Shown in pieces: positions 12,368-20,195 of a DNA stretch of 64,000 nucleotides. The stretch covers positions 62,001-126,000 of the forward strand of contig NZ_CP109467.1 of assembly GCF_036227325.1 (NCBI RefSeq). Direction: 5' to 3'. Source of the DNA: Streptomyces sp. NBC_01465. GTDB taxonomy: Bacteria; Actinomycetota; Actinomycetes; Streptomycetales; Streptomycetaceae. Below the pieces are notes generated by a model. The model was not told the origin of the DNA and did not search any database. It worked only from the letters and a program-made list of their open reading frames with translations. Position 1 is the first letter of the stretch, and every line of letters begins with the position of its first letter. Made by a program: the position numbers and the translations under genes.

Positions 12368-15300
12368 CTATACGTATCCGCGGTCGATCAGGGCGTAGAG
12401 ATCGTCGTCGCTGCGGCCTTGCAGGGTCGCTTCCTCCGCCGGCTCCGGGGCGTCGGGCGCCTGGGGTTCGAGGAGGGAGTGGAGCTGGAGCGCGAGCTTG
12501 TGCGGGGTGGGGTACGTGAATGCGACGGTGGCAGGCAGCCGGACTCCGGCCACCGCGTTGAGCCGGTTCCGCAGCTCCACGGCCATCGAGGAGTCGAAGC
12601 CCAGCGCCTTGAAGGTTTCGGTCGACCGCACCTCGAGGTCGGCGCCCGTCAGACCCGCGCCCTTGGTGCTCAGCAGGGCCGCCGTCTCCGCGCACACGAG
12701 CGCGAGGACCGCTGACGGCGAGTCCAGGTCGGCGGGTCGGGGTTGCGGGGCGGGGTCGACGGGGGTGTCGGTGTCGGCGGGTGCTGTCAGCCAGTACCGC
12801 TGCCGCTGGAAGGCGTACGTCGGCAGGCCGATCCGCCGCGGCCGGCCTGCGGCGAAGACGGCTTTCCAGTTCACCGGCACACCGCGTACGTGGAGTTCGG
12901 CGAGCGAGGCCAGGACCTTGCCCGCGCTCCCGTCGTGCCTGCTCAGGGTGGACACCACGGGGGGCGGACTGGCCAGCACGTCGGCGACTTCCTCCATCGC
13001 GACCTGGAGTACGGGATGCGGGCTGACCTCTACGTACACGCCACCGCGCTCCCGCATCAGGTTCTCGACGACCTCGCCGAACCGGACCGTGGAGCGCAGG
13101 TTGTCGTACCAGTACGAGGCGTCGAGCACGCGGGGGTCGAGCACTCCTCCGGTGACAGTCGACCGGAACTCCACCGGCGTTTCGCGCGGTGTGACACCCG
13201 CGGCGGCCTCGAGCACCCGATCGCGGATGCTTTCCACGTGGTGGGAGTGGGACGCGTACTTGATCCTGACCCGGCGCACCCGGACGCTCTCAGCAGCCGC
13301 CAGCGCGGCGAACTCGTCCAGAGCCTCGGGTTCCCCGGAGATCACCACGGACTCCGGCCCGTTGACCGCGGCCACGGACAGCCGTCCGGGCCACCGGCCC
13401 AGCCGGTCCTTGACCCATTCCAGAGGTGCGGCCACCGCGGTCATTCCGCCAGGGGTGGTCAGAGCGGCCAGAGCATGGGTGCGCCGGGCAACGATCCGCG
13501 CCGCGTCCTCGAGAGAGAGCGCACCCGACGCGCACGCCGCGGCAATCTCTCCCTGCGAATGCCCCACGACCACATCGGGCACCACGCCCCACGACCGCCA
13601 CAACTCCGCGAGCGACACCATCATCGCGAACAGCGCGGGCTGGACCACGGTGTCCCCGCGATCCAGCGACGGCGCCGAGTCCGCGCCGGTCACCAGGTCG
13701 ACCAGCGACCAGTCCAGCCAGGGAGCCAGAGCACGCGCGCACGCGTCGATTGAGCGGGCGAAGACCTCCGACTCCGCGTACAACTGCCGCCCCATGCCGA
13801 GCCATTGGGAACCCTGCCCGGGAAAAACGAAGACGAGCGGACCCGACCGGCCCGTGGCCACCCCGCGCACCACCCGTGCCGCAGCGTTGCCCGCCGACAC
13901 CAGGTCGAGGCCGGCCAGCGCCTCCTCGCGGTCTCCTGCCAGGACCACCGCCCGGTGCTCGAACGACGACCGTGTGGCCACCAGGGAGTGCCCCACATCG
14001 GCCGCCGACAGTGACGCGTCTTCGGCCACGAGCTCCCGCAGCCGGGCCGCCTGCTCGCGCAGGGCGGGCTCCGAGCGTGCCGACAGCACCCACGGCACCA
14101 CGCCGAGGTCGCCGGTGGAGGGGGGCTCCATGACCGCATCGGGGGCCTGTTCGAGGATCACGTGGGCGTTGGTGCCGCCCATCCCGATCGACGAGACTCC
14201 CGCCCGTCGTGGCCTGCCCGGCTCGCCCGGCCAGGGGCGTACCGCGCGGAGGACTTCGAAGTCCTCGTGGAAGTCGGGGATGGCGGGGTTCGGGGAGCGG
14301 AAGTTCGGATTCGGGACGAGGCGGGCGCGGTCCACGCAGAGCGCGGCCTTCACGAAGCCGACGATTCCGGCGGCGGGCTCCAGATGCCCGACGTTCGCCT
14401 TCGCCGAGCCGATCACCAGGGTGCGGCTGCGTCCGGCCTCCTGGATCACCTGGCGCAGACCGGCTGTCTCCGCCGGATCACCGCGCCGGGTGCCGGTGCC
14501 GTGGGCCTCCACGTAGTCGATGCCGTCGAACGGCACGTCCGCGCTCCGGAGAGCCGACCGTACGGCCGCCGCCTGCCCGGTGGGGCTGGGGTCCGGCATC
14601 CGTGGGGATGCGCCCGCACCTGCGACACCCCAGCCGCGTACCACCGCGTAGATGTGATCGCCGTCGGCGACGGCGAGGTCGAGCCGCTTCAGCAGCACGA
14701 ACGCCCCGCCCTCCCCGCGGATGAAGCCGTTGGCCCGTTCGTCGAAGGGGAAGCAGCGGCCGTCCGGCGACAGGGCGCCCAGATTGGCCAGGCCGATGCC
14801 CGCTTCCGGGTCGACGATCTGGTGCACACCGCCGGCGATCGCCAGGTCGACGGCGCCGGACCGTATCCGCTCGCAGGTCAGCGCCAGCGACACCAGGGAG
14901 GAGGACTGGCCCGAGTCCGCGCAGAAGCTCATACCGCGTACGTCGAAGAGATTCGAGATGCGGTTCGCGATCAGAGCGCCGCTGGAGCCGAGCGCGGCGT
15001 AGTGGTCGTCCTGGTCGCTCCCGGAGAGTTTGCGCAGCAGCTCGTACCCGGAGGGCGCGGCGCCGACCACGACATCGATCTCGCGGCCCGCGAGGTCGGC
15101 CGCCGGGACGCGCGCGTCTTCGACCGCCTCCCAGGCGAGCTCGAGGCCCAGGCGCTGAACCGGGTCCATGGCGGCCGCTTCGGCCGGTCCCGTGCCGAAG
15201 AATCCGGCGTCGAACCCGTCGATGGAGTCGAGGAACGAACCCGAGCCCAGGGTGGCGGCGTCCGGATGGGACGCGTACCGGGAGTTCGCGTCGGCCGCCC

Positions 15301-15430
15301 GTGGCCCCGGGAACGTTCCGATCGTCGAACGCCCTTCCAGGAGCAGACTCCAGAACTCGGCCAGGTTCTGCACACCGGGAAAGCGGCACGACATCCCGAT
15401 CACGGCAATGTCGGCGGCTGCGCCACTCAT
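12368..15430 (-). CDS. PKS loading module KSQ-AT(methylmalonyl)-ACP
   Basis: A 1020-residue protein starting directly with the KS entry motif (DIAVIGMSCRFPG), without an N-terminal docking coil, as expected for a first module. The KS active-site Cys is replaced by Gln175 (ADSGQSSSLV), the signature of a decarboxylating KSQ domain; the HGTGT and NVGH histidine motifs are retained. AT (about 530-835) has GHSQGE near 623 and YASH near 727, predicting methylmalonyl-CoA. Together these imply methylmalonyl-ACP decarboxylation to a propionyl starter. ACP carries LGFDSSMAVEL near 946; the acidic tail probably docks onto module 1. The ATG at 15430 follows GGAAGGAACGCGT. The gene starts 55 bases after the upstream thioesterase and ends 41 bases before module 1, so it probably belongs to one long PKS operon beginning at the free-standing PCP. 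Confidence 0.95.
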   Translation of the reverse strand: MSGAAADIAVIGMSCRFPGVQNLAEFWSLLLEGRSTIGTFPGPRAADANSRYASHPDAATLGSGSFLDSIDGFDAGFFGTGPAEAAAMDPVQRLGLELAWEAVEDARVPAADLAGREIDVVVGAAPSGYELLRKLSGSDQDDHYAALGSSGALIANRISNLFDVRGMSFCADSGQSSSLVSLALTCERIRSGAVDLAIAGGVHQIVDPEAGIGLANLGALSPDGRCFPFDERANGFIRGEGGAFVLLKRLDLAVADGDHIYAVVRGWGVAGAGASPRMPDPSPTGQAAAVRSALRSADVPFDGIDYVEAHGTGTRRGDPAETAGLRQVIQEAGRSRTLVIGSAKANVGHLEPAAGIVGFVKAALCVDRARLVPNPNFRSPNPAIPDFHEDFEVLRAVRPWPGEPGRPRRAGVSSIGMGGTNAHVILEQAPDAVMEPPSTGDLGVVPWVLSARSEPALREQAARLRELVAEDASLSAADVGHSLVATRSSFEHRAVVLAGDREEALAGLDLVSAGNAAARVVRGVATGRSGPLVFVFPGQGSQWLGMGRQLYAESEVFARSIDACARALAPWLDWSLVDLVTGADSAPSLDRGDTVVQPALFAMMVSLAELWRSWGVVPDVVVGHSQGEIAAACASGALSLEDAARIVARRTHALAALTTPGGMTAVAAPLEWVKDRLGRWPGRLSVAAVNGPESVVISGEPEALDEFAALAAAESVRVRRVRIKYASHSHHVESIRDRVLEAAAGVTPRETPVEFRSTVTGGVLDPRVLDASYWYDNLRSTVRFGEVVENLMRERGGVYVEVSPHPVLQVAMEEVADVLASPPPVVSTLSRHDGSAGKVLASLAELHVRGVPVNWKAVFAAGRPRRIGLPTYAFQRQRYWLTAPADTDTPVDPAPQPRPADLDSPSAVLALVCAETAALLSTKGAGLTGADLEVRSTETFKALGFDSSMAVELRNRLNAVAGVRLPATVAFTYPTPHKLALQLHSLLEPQAPDAPEPAEEATLQGRSDDDLYALIDRGYV

Positions 15431-15485
15431 ACGCGTTCCTTCCGGTTCCCTCGGTGTACGGCTGTCACGGGCGGATGCACTGCGC

Positions 15486-16223
15486 TCACCGCCAGCAGGT
15501 CAACAACTTCCGCAGCTCGTCCGGCGCGTCCATGAAGTCGTAGTGGCCGCCGTCGATCTCCCGGAACTCGACCGAGTCCGCGTACTGGCGCCACCCCTGG
15601 AGCTCCTCGAGGCTCACGTCGGGGTCGTCCCGCCAGTGCAGTACGACGACGGGGCAGTCCACGGCGACCGGCTTCTCACGCCGGTACGCACCGGCTGCCG
15701 CGTGATCGCGCAGCAGCACCATGAGGCCAAGATCGACCATGTCGGGGCGTGGCTCGATGCCCCTGCTGCGGACGAACGCCTCGACCTCGGCGCGCAGTTC
15801 GGACTCGGACATGGTGAGCATCCGGTCGCGCGAGGCGTCGTGCGGTGCCGGCTGGCCCGACACGAACAGACAGTCCGGTGTGGGCAGGCCGAGTTCGGCG
15901 AGCCGCAGCACGGTCTCGTACGCGGGCAGGGCCCCGGCGCAGTGTCCGAAGAACGCGAACGGCTCCCCGGTCAGCGGCGTCAGGGGTTCGACGAGCTCGG
16001 CGGCGAGGTTCTCGTAGGTGCCGTAGTGCTGATGGCCGAGACGGTTCTCGCGGCCGGGGAACTGCACCGGGCAGACCTCGACGTCGTCGAGCGCGGCCGG
16101 CCAGGCGCTGAAGGCGGATGCCCCGGACCCGGAGAAGGGGAAGCAGAAGATCCGGGCGGGGTGGTCGGTGGACGGCGGCCGGACGAACCACGGCGAAGCG
16201 GCGGTGGTGGAGCCGGTGGTCAT
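15486..16223 (-). CDS. Type II thioesterase with cysteine nucleophile
   Basis: A 245-residue alpha/beta hydrolase of the external thioesterase family that hydrolyses acyl or aminoacyl groups from carrier proteins. The fold markers are present: CFPFSGSGAS near 27-36, a late Asp (HWRDDPD) and His (GGHYDFM). The nucleophile elbow reads GHCAG (Cys95) instead of the usual GHSxG, a clear departure from the other two type II thioesterases in this window. Its ATG overlaps the TGA of the P450 gene (ATGA), and the PCP lies directly before the P450, so the natural partner is the free-standing PCP; release of a P450-modified aminoacyl group is the simplest role. A general proofreading role for the PKS genes that follow is also possible. 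Confidence 0.92.
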   Translation of the reverse strand: MTTGSTTAASPWFVRPPSTDHPARIFCFPFSGSGASAFSAWPAALDDVEVCPVQFPGRENRLGHQHYGTYENLAAELVEPLTPLTGEPFAFFGHCAGALPAYETVLRLAELGLPTPDCLFVSGQPAPHDASRDRMLTMSESELRAEVEAFVRSRGIEPRPDMVDLGLMVLLRDHAAAGAYRREKPVAVDCPVVVLHWRDDPDVSLEELQGWRQYADSVEFREIDGGHYDFMDAPDELRKLLTCWR

Positions 16224-17470
16224 GGCGTCATTCGTTTCTTGGCGACGATGGGGAGGTGGGTCATCCCGGCGATGAAGTACGAGCGCAAGTGCTCGGGCTC
16301 ACCGGCGAGTTCGATCGAACCGAACCGCTGGAGCAGTTCCTCGAAGAAGATCCGCAGGGTCATCCGGGCCAGGGGCGCCCCGATGCAGAAGTGCGGCCCG
16401 AACCCGAAGGCGGCCTGGCGCTTGGCGTTGCTGCGCGTGATGTCGAAGGTGTGCGGGTCGGGGAACTGGGACGCGTCCCGGTTGGCCGACCCGATCCAGG
16501 CGACGACCGCGCCGCGGGCCGGGATCGTGCCGCCGGCGATCTGGACGTCGTCGACCGCGTACCGCATGAAGTTGCATGCGGCCGACGACCAGCGCAGCCC
16601 CTCCTCCACGAGGTTCGGGATCAGTGTGGGATCCGCCTGCGCCTTCTCGAACTGCTCGGGCCTCTCGATGAGCGCCTGCACGGTGCCCGAAACGGTGTGC
16701 GGCGTCGTGACGTTGGCGCCCAGGAGAATGCTGTAGCCGTCGAGGGCGATCTCCTCGTCGGACAGCGGGGCACCGCCGGGAAGGACGTTCATGAGGTGGT
16801 GGAGCAGGCTGTCGCCCTCGCTGCCGTCCGACCGCCGCTTCGAGACCCATTCCTTCACGTAGGTGACGAGCTCGTGGTGGGAGATGGCAAGGGTCGCCGC
16901 TTCGCTGCCGAGTTTGAAGTGGCGGTCGGAGGGCGCCGTCACCATCGCGGTCAGCTGGACGAGCTCTTCCCAGTCCTGTTCCGGGATGCCCAGGAGCGGG
17001 CCCGTGACCATCGCGGGGAGGAGCAGCGCCTGTTCGGCCAGGTCGAAGGGTTCGCCGTCGAGCGCGGGCTGGAGGAAACGTACGACCGTCCCGCGGATCT
17101 TGTCCTCCCAGGACTTGACCGCGCGGGCGGTGAGCTTGGAGCCGAGCGGCCGGCGGACCTCGGTGTGCCGGGGCGGGTCGGTGGAGGTCATCAGCACGCC
17201 CGCCGCGACGTCGTCCGTCCCGAGGTGGGTGGGCACCGTGCCGCGCTCGGAGGTGAACTCGCGGTGGTCGGCGAGCACGCGGTGGACGTCCTCGTAGCGG
17301 GTCACCGACCAGAACTCGCGTCCGTCGGGGAGGACTTGGTGGTGCAGGGGCGCCCTCTCGCGCATGACGTCCCAGACGGGGTGCGGATCGCCCGAGGTGT
17401 ACAGGTCGAGGTCGAACAGGTCGACGCTGTCGAGGTCGACGTCGCGCGCGGGCCCCGGCGTCAGCCTCAC
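16220..17470 (-). CDS. Cytochrome P450, probably acting on a PCP-bound amino acid
   Basis: A 416-residue soluble bacterial P450. The haem loop FGFGPHFCIG (Cys near 361), the ExxR helix (EEGLRW) and an I-helix (LLGANVTTP) are all seen. The residue before the conserved Thr pair is Val where most actinobacterial P450s have Glu or Asp. The GTG start overlaps the stop of the PCP gene (GTGA) and the stop overlaps the thioesterase start, so PCP, P450 and thioesterase are translationally coupled. From memory, such a trio together with a free-standing A domain was proposed to make 3-hydroxyleucine for polyoxypeptin. By analogy this enzyme may beta-hydroxylate an aminoacyl-PCP. Oxidation of the polyketide chain is an alternative. 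Confidence 0.93.
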   Translation of the reverse strand: MRLTPGPARDVDLDSVDLFDLDLYTSGDPHPVWDVMRERAPLHHQVLPDGREFWSVTRYEDVHRVLADHREFTSERGTVPTHLGTDDVAAGVLMTSTDPPRHTEVRRPLGSKLTARAVKSWEDKIRGTVVRFLQPALDGEPFDLAEQALLLPAMVTGPLLGIPEQDWEELVQLTAMVTAPSDRHFKLGSEAATLAISHHELVTYVKEWVSKRRSDGSEGDSLLHHLMNVLPGGAPLSDEEIALDGYSILLGANVTTPHTVSGTVQALIERPEQFEKAQADPTLIPNLVEEGLRWSSAACNFMRYAVDDVQIAGGTIPARGAVVAWIGSANRDASQFPDPHTFDITRSNAKRQAAFGFGPHFCIGAPLARMTLRIFFEELLQRFGSIELAGEPEHLRSYFIAGMTHLPIVAKKRMTP

Positions 17471-17739
17471 GTGCCGGCCCTCCCCTGCTCGATCAGTTCG
17501 GCGACACGGACCGGGGTCTGTGCCAGGTAGAAGTCGCGTACGGACAGCTGGACGCCGTAGGTCTGCGCCACCTGGTCGATGATTTTTATTCCGGTCAGGG
17601 AATTGCCGCCGAGTGCGAAGAAGTCGTCCTCGGGGCCGACTTCACGGCCGTCGAGGTGTTCTCCCCACAGCGCGGCGACTTCCAGTGCGAGCGAGGCCGG
17701 CGCGCTCGACACCGCGACCTGTCGTTGTGACGATTCCAT
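17467..17739 (-). CDS. Free-standing peptidyl carrier protein
   Basis: A 90-residue discrete carrier protein with the phosphopantetheine site [13 protein letters not shown] (Ser47). I chose the ATG at 17739 because GAAAGGG lies five bases upstream; the ATG at 17754 has its purine-rich stretch touching the start codon. The TGA overlaps the P450 GTG start. No A domain is adjacent, so the protein must be loaded in trans; the only free-standing A domain visible is at 46274-47872. It is the first gene of a minus-strand operon that continues through the P450, the Cys-thioesterase and probably all PKS genes. The divergent region upstream contains a candidate promoter and a copy of the 18-bp palindrome. 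Confidence 0.93.
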   Translation of the reverse strand: MESSQRQVAVSSAPASLALEVAALWGEHLDGREVGPEDDFFALGGNSLTGIKIIDQVAQTYGVQLSVRDFYLAQTPVRVAELIEQGRAGT

Positions 17740-17803
17740 TGCCACCCTTTCCATTCCTCTGCCGGACGCCTTTGGAATAGGCCTGCGAAGTCACCGCGAC
17801 GCC

Positions 17804-17833
17804 AAGGTAGATGGCCGGGGAAACCCCAGGCAA
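17804..17833 (-). promoter_or_regulatory. Candidate promoter of the PCP-P450-TE-PKS operon
   Basis: Read on the minus strand: TTGCCT (17833-17828), an 18-base spacer, then TACCTT (17809-17804). This is a plausible vegetative-type promoter about 65 bases before the PCP start codon. The palindrome at 17869-17886 lies about 35 bases upstream of the -35 box, a typical activator position. No transcript data. Confidence 0.4.
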
Positions 17834-17868
17834 GAGATGACAGCGCAAACCGGCTGCCGGGCAGCGGT

Positions 17869-17886
17869 TGTCCCGCCGACAGGACA
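17869..17886. promoter_or_regulatory. 18-bp near-palindromic operator, copy 1
   Basis: TGTCCCGCCGACAGGACA. It shares TGTCC/GGACA arms and a CGAC core with the copies at 20122, 49073 and 56574. It lies in a divergent intergenic region, about 130 bases upstream of the PCP start and about 190 upstream of the oxygenase start. The binding protein is unknown; LmbU or SARP proteins of this cluster are candidates. Confidence 0.55.
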
Positions 17887-18076
17887 GCGCCGGGCACATC
17901 CGCCCCAGCTCAAACCGGGTGTCGACGTGTCGGCGGCACCGGCTTCGCACACCGGCACCGGCAGGGACCGGTCGCATCATTGCCATCCGCATCTGCGGAG
18001 AATTATGGTGACGGCCGGTAGAAAACACCAGAAGCATCCGTGTGCGTCCGAAAAACATGTGGTGGAGGGGATTTCC

Positions 18077-18913
18077 TTGCTCAAGTCGCAACGACTGGCG
18101 GTACTACCCATCGACTCGTACGACGTGGAATCCGAGTTGCCCGTCGTGGACGGACATGAATACAGCGGAGAATACGACGTATTCACCTTCGGGTCATGGT
18201 CGTCGCATGTCCTGGCCAACGGAACCGGTGCCGAGACCGACAACTCCTTCCGCCCGCACGAGGGCGAACTGTCCCTCACCGAGCTGGGCAAGAAGCTCCC
18301 GAACATCATGTCCCTGGTGACCGAGCACTTCCCGTTGGACCGGCTTCAATGGGTGCGCATCTTCGCACTCCGCGACGGAATCATCGCCCCGCACGTCGAC
18401 TTCCTGGAATGGGCCAAGCCGGGAATCAGGCTGCAGGTTCCGCTGCGCACCAGTGAGGAGTCCCTGCACTCGGAGAACGACTCCGTTTACCACATTCGCC
18501 GCGGCGAAGTGTGGAAGATCCACTCGACCGACCCGCATTCGGCGCGCAGTACGTCGTCGACGGCCCGGCTCTCCCTCTGCCTGGACTTCTCGGACACCGG
18601 GGAGCCCCTGGAGATCCGCGGGGACATCCCCGCGGAGCTGCCGGTCCGCATCATGGATCGGCCCGAGCCGACCGCGGCGGAGATCGAGGAACTCGTCGCC
18701 TCCGGCGCGGACTTCACCCCGGCGACGATGCCGGCCGCCTTCCGCCGGTTCGCCGAGCTCCACTTCGTACGGCAGGCGCACTCCACCGCGGCGTACGACT
18801 GGTACATCGAGGCCGCGCGCCGTTCCGGCGACGCCGACCTGGTCGCCAGGGCCGAGAGCTTCCGTATGTACTGCGTCGAGAAGCGCGGCGACGGCGAGGT
18901 GTTCGACTGGTGA
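18077..18913 (+). CDS. Fe(II)/2-oxoglutarate oxygenase of the proline 3-hydroxylase family
   Basis: A 278-residue protein resembling the free L-proline (or pipecolate) hydroxylases of the aspartyl/asparaginyl hydroxylase superfamily. The iron triad is visible as His106-x-Asp108 (APHVDF) and the distal His154 (TDPHSA), with Arg164 (ARLSLCLDF) for 2-oxoglutarate. The order and spacing match the streptomycete proline 3-hydroxylase I recall. The start is the TTG at 18077 because GGAGGGG (18064-18070) sits seven bases before it; upstream GTG codons in frame overlap that ribosome site. It is divergent from the PCP operon and convergent with the PhyH-family gene. A likely role is hydroxylation of a free amino or imino acid (proline, piperazate or leucine type) before incorporation; the substrate cannot be read from the sequence. 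Confidence 0.85.
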   Translation: MLKSQRLAVLPIDSYDVESELPVVDGHEYSGEYDVFTFGSWSSHVLANGTGAETDNSFRPHEGELSLTELGKKLPNIMSLVTEHFPLDRLQWVRIFALRDGIIAPHVDFLEWAKPGIRLQVPLRTSEESLHSENDSVYHIRRGEVWKIHSTDPHSARSTSSTARLSLCLDFSDTGEPLEIRGDIPAELPVRIMDRPEPTAAEIEELVASGADFTPATMPAAFRRFAELHFVRQAHSTAAYDWYIEAARRSGDADLVARAESFRMYCVEKRGDGEVFDW

Positions 18914-18939
18914 GCCTGCGCAGGGTGTCCGCCCTGCGC

Positions 18940-18995
18940 GCACACGGCCCGAGGGCCCGCCGCATACGACTGCGGCGGGCCCTCGGGCCGTGTGC
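18940..18995. terminator. Strong bidirectional terminator hairpin
   Basis: A perfect 25-base inverted repeat (18940-18964 against 18971-18995) around a 6-base loop, between two convergent genes (stops at 18913 and 19004). It is almost entirely G/C and has no U-tract, as is common in Streptomyces. Confidence 0.85.
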
Positions 18996-19003
18996 GGCTT
19001 CCG

Positions 19004-19933
19004 TCAGCGGCTGGTGGTGCCCGCGCGCAGACGGTCGATCATGTGCCGGGTCGTCTCGATCGGGCTCTCGGTGACAGCGGCCGTGGACTGCGACGGAAGC
19101 GCCGCGTTCAGCACGGCGACCTTGTCGTCCCACTCGTCCTGGCCGTCGAACCCGATCGTCTCGCCCTGCTGGTACGTCGGGAACGGGCGGTAGCTGTTGG
19201 TGCCGCTGCGGTCCGATCCGCGCACCAGCAGCGGGTCGAGGTAGACCCCGTCGCCGTGGATCCGCGTGGCGGTCGAGATGTAGCCCATGTCCAGACCGCA
19301 CCGCCGCTTGGCGGAGGTGTTCGGCTCCGAGCAGTGCAGCAGGTTGGGGTGGTGGATCGAGACGTCGCCCGGCTGGAGCTCGATGTCGACGACGCCGTGC
19401 TCCTCGGCCCACTCCCGCACCAGGTTCTCGTCGGAGGACGAGAACAGCATGTTGGCGGTGTCCGTACGGGACGACGGCTTGTGCAGCGGCAGCACGTGGC
19501 TGCCGGGGATCATCCGCAGGCAGCCGTTCTCGGTGGTGCTCTCGTCGACGGCCAGCCACACCGTGAGCGCCTCCATCGGGCTCAGCGGCCAGTACGCGCC
19601 GTCCTGGTGCCAGAGCACGGGCTGTCCGTCGTACGGGGGCTTGCAGATGTAATGCGCGGTGAAGGACGCCACGTCCGGGCCGAGGAAGAACTCCGCGATG
19701 TCCACCAGACGGGATTCGGAGACCAGCCGCGCCCAGAAGGCGTCATTGCGGATCAGCGGGTGGTGGAAGTGCTCGGGACGGAGGTCCGGGTACTTACGTG
19801 TCAGCCAGTCGACGTGGGCGGCCACCTCTTCGAGGAGGTCCTTCGGAACGACGTTGCGAATGATGGAGAAACCCTGCTCGGCGTATTCCGCCGCAGCCTT
19901 TTCGAGAACGGCATCGCCCACAAGTGTGGTCAT
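19004..19933 (-). CDS. Phytanoyl-CoA dioxygenase (PhyH) family Fe(II)/2-oxoglutarate oxygenase
   Basis: A 309-residue PhyH-family protein. The metal site His109-x-Asp111 is in LWHQDGAYW and the distal His in SIHHPNLLHCSEPN; the cupin strands between them include NGCLRMIPGSH, typical of the family. The ATG at 19933 follows AAGGAG at seven bases. Relatives in natural-product clusters hydroxylate free amino acids, carrier-bound aminoacyl groups or polyketide carbons. With the P450, the flavin enzyme and the proline-hydroxylase homologue it makes four candidate oxygenases for this product, besides the ornithine N-oxygenase. It is divergently transcribed from the aminotransferase, and the shared promoter region carries operator copy 2. 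Confidence 0.88.
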   Translation of the reverse strand: MTTLVGDAVLEKAAAEYAEQGFSIIRNVVPKDLLEEVAAHVDWLTRKYPDLRPEHFHHPLIRNDAFWARLVSESRLVDIAEFFLGPDVASFTAHYICKPPYDGQPVLWHQDGAYWPLSPMEALTVWLAVDESTTENGCLRMIPGSHVLPLHKPSSRTDTANMLFSSSDENLVREWAEEHGVVDIELQPGDVSIHHPNLLHCSEPNTSAKRRCGLDMGYISTATRIHGDGVYLDPLLVRGSDRSGTNSYRPFPTYQQGETIGFDGQDEWDDKVAVLNAALPSQSTAAVTESPIETTRHMIDRLRAGTTSR

Positions 19934-20043
19934 GTCTCAGCTCCTTATGAGGTGTCAGGTACCGCTTGCCGCGCGGAACGAGTTCATGGAGCCGCGCATT
20001 TCCCTGATACGCAGCTGCTGTGGCCGCTCCCCAACAGTCCCAC

Positions 20044-20072
20044 ACTCTGTCCGGCGGCCCTGGGGGTGTCAA
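20044..20072 (-). promoter_or_regulatory. Candidate promoter of the PhyH-family gene
   Basis: On the minus strand TTGACA (20072-20067) is followed after 17 bases by CAGAGT (20049-20044). A perfect -35 with a tolerable -10, about 110 bases before the ATG at 19933. The 18-bp palindrome at 20122-20139 is 50 bases upstream of the -35. Confidence 0.45.
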
Positions 20073-20121
20073 CGCCCTGATAACTCAAGCCTCTTGGCCG
20101 GTGTATTCAAGCCGCCGATAC

Positions 20122-20139
20122 TGTCCTGTCGACGGGACA
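20122..20139. promoter_or_regulatory. 18-bp near-palindromic operator, copy 2 (best copy)
   Basis: TGTCCTGTCGACGGGACA, with a perfect GTCGAC centre and one mismatched pair between the arms. It lies between the divergent PhyH-family and aminotransferase genes. A -10-like TATATT (20145-20150) starts six bases after it, so the operator covers the -35 position of the plus-strand promoter. A regulator bound here could replace the -35 contact or block it. Confidence 0.65.
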
Positions 20140-20144
20140 CGCCC

Positions 20145-20150
20145 TATATT
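20145..20150 (+). promoter_or_regulatory. -10-like element of the aminotransferase gene
   Basis: TATATT about 45 bases before the ATG at 20196, in a locally A/T-rich stretch. No separate -35 is visible; the 18-bp palindrome occupies that position. Confidence 0.45.
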
Positions 20151-20195
20151 CTTGAGGGCCCCGACGAGGCCGCAGCGGATGAGGATGGCGTGACT

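Larger units (their letters stand above)
17740..18076. other. Divergent intergenic region between the PCP/PKS operon and the proline-hydroxylase-like gene
   Basis: A 337-base stretch without a gene. It holds a candidate minus-strand promoter (17804-17833) and one copy of the cluster-wide 18-bp palindrome (17869-17886). A GTCGAC-centred sequence near 17922 may be a degenerate half-site. The sequence from about 17985 to 18060 is clearly less GC-rich than the genes and probably contains the plus-strand promoter, but I cannot assign convincing boxes. Confidence 0.6.

Noticed and set aside
14900..14912. Treating the KS without Cys in the 12368-15430 protein as a damaged domain
   Set aside because: The replacement is exactly Gln, the histidine motifs are intact and the protein has loading-module architecture, so it is a KSQ domain.
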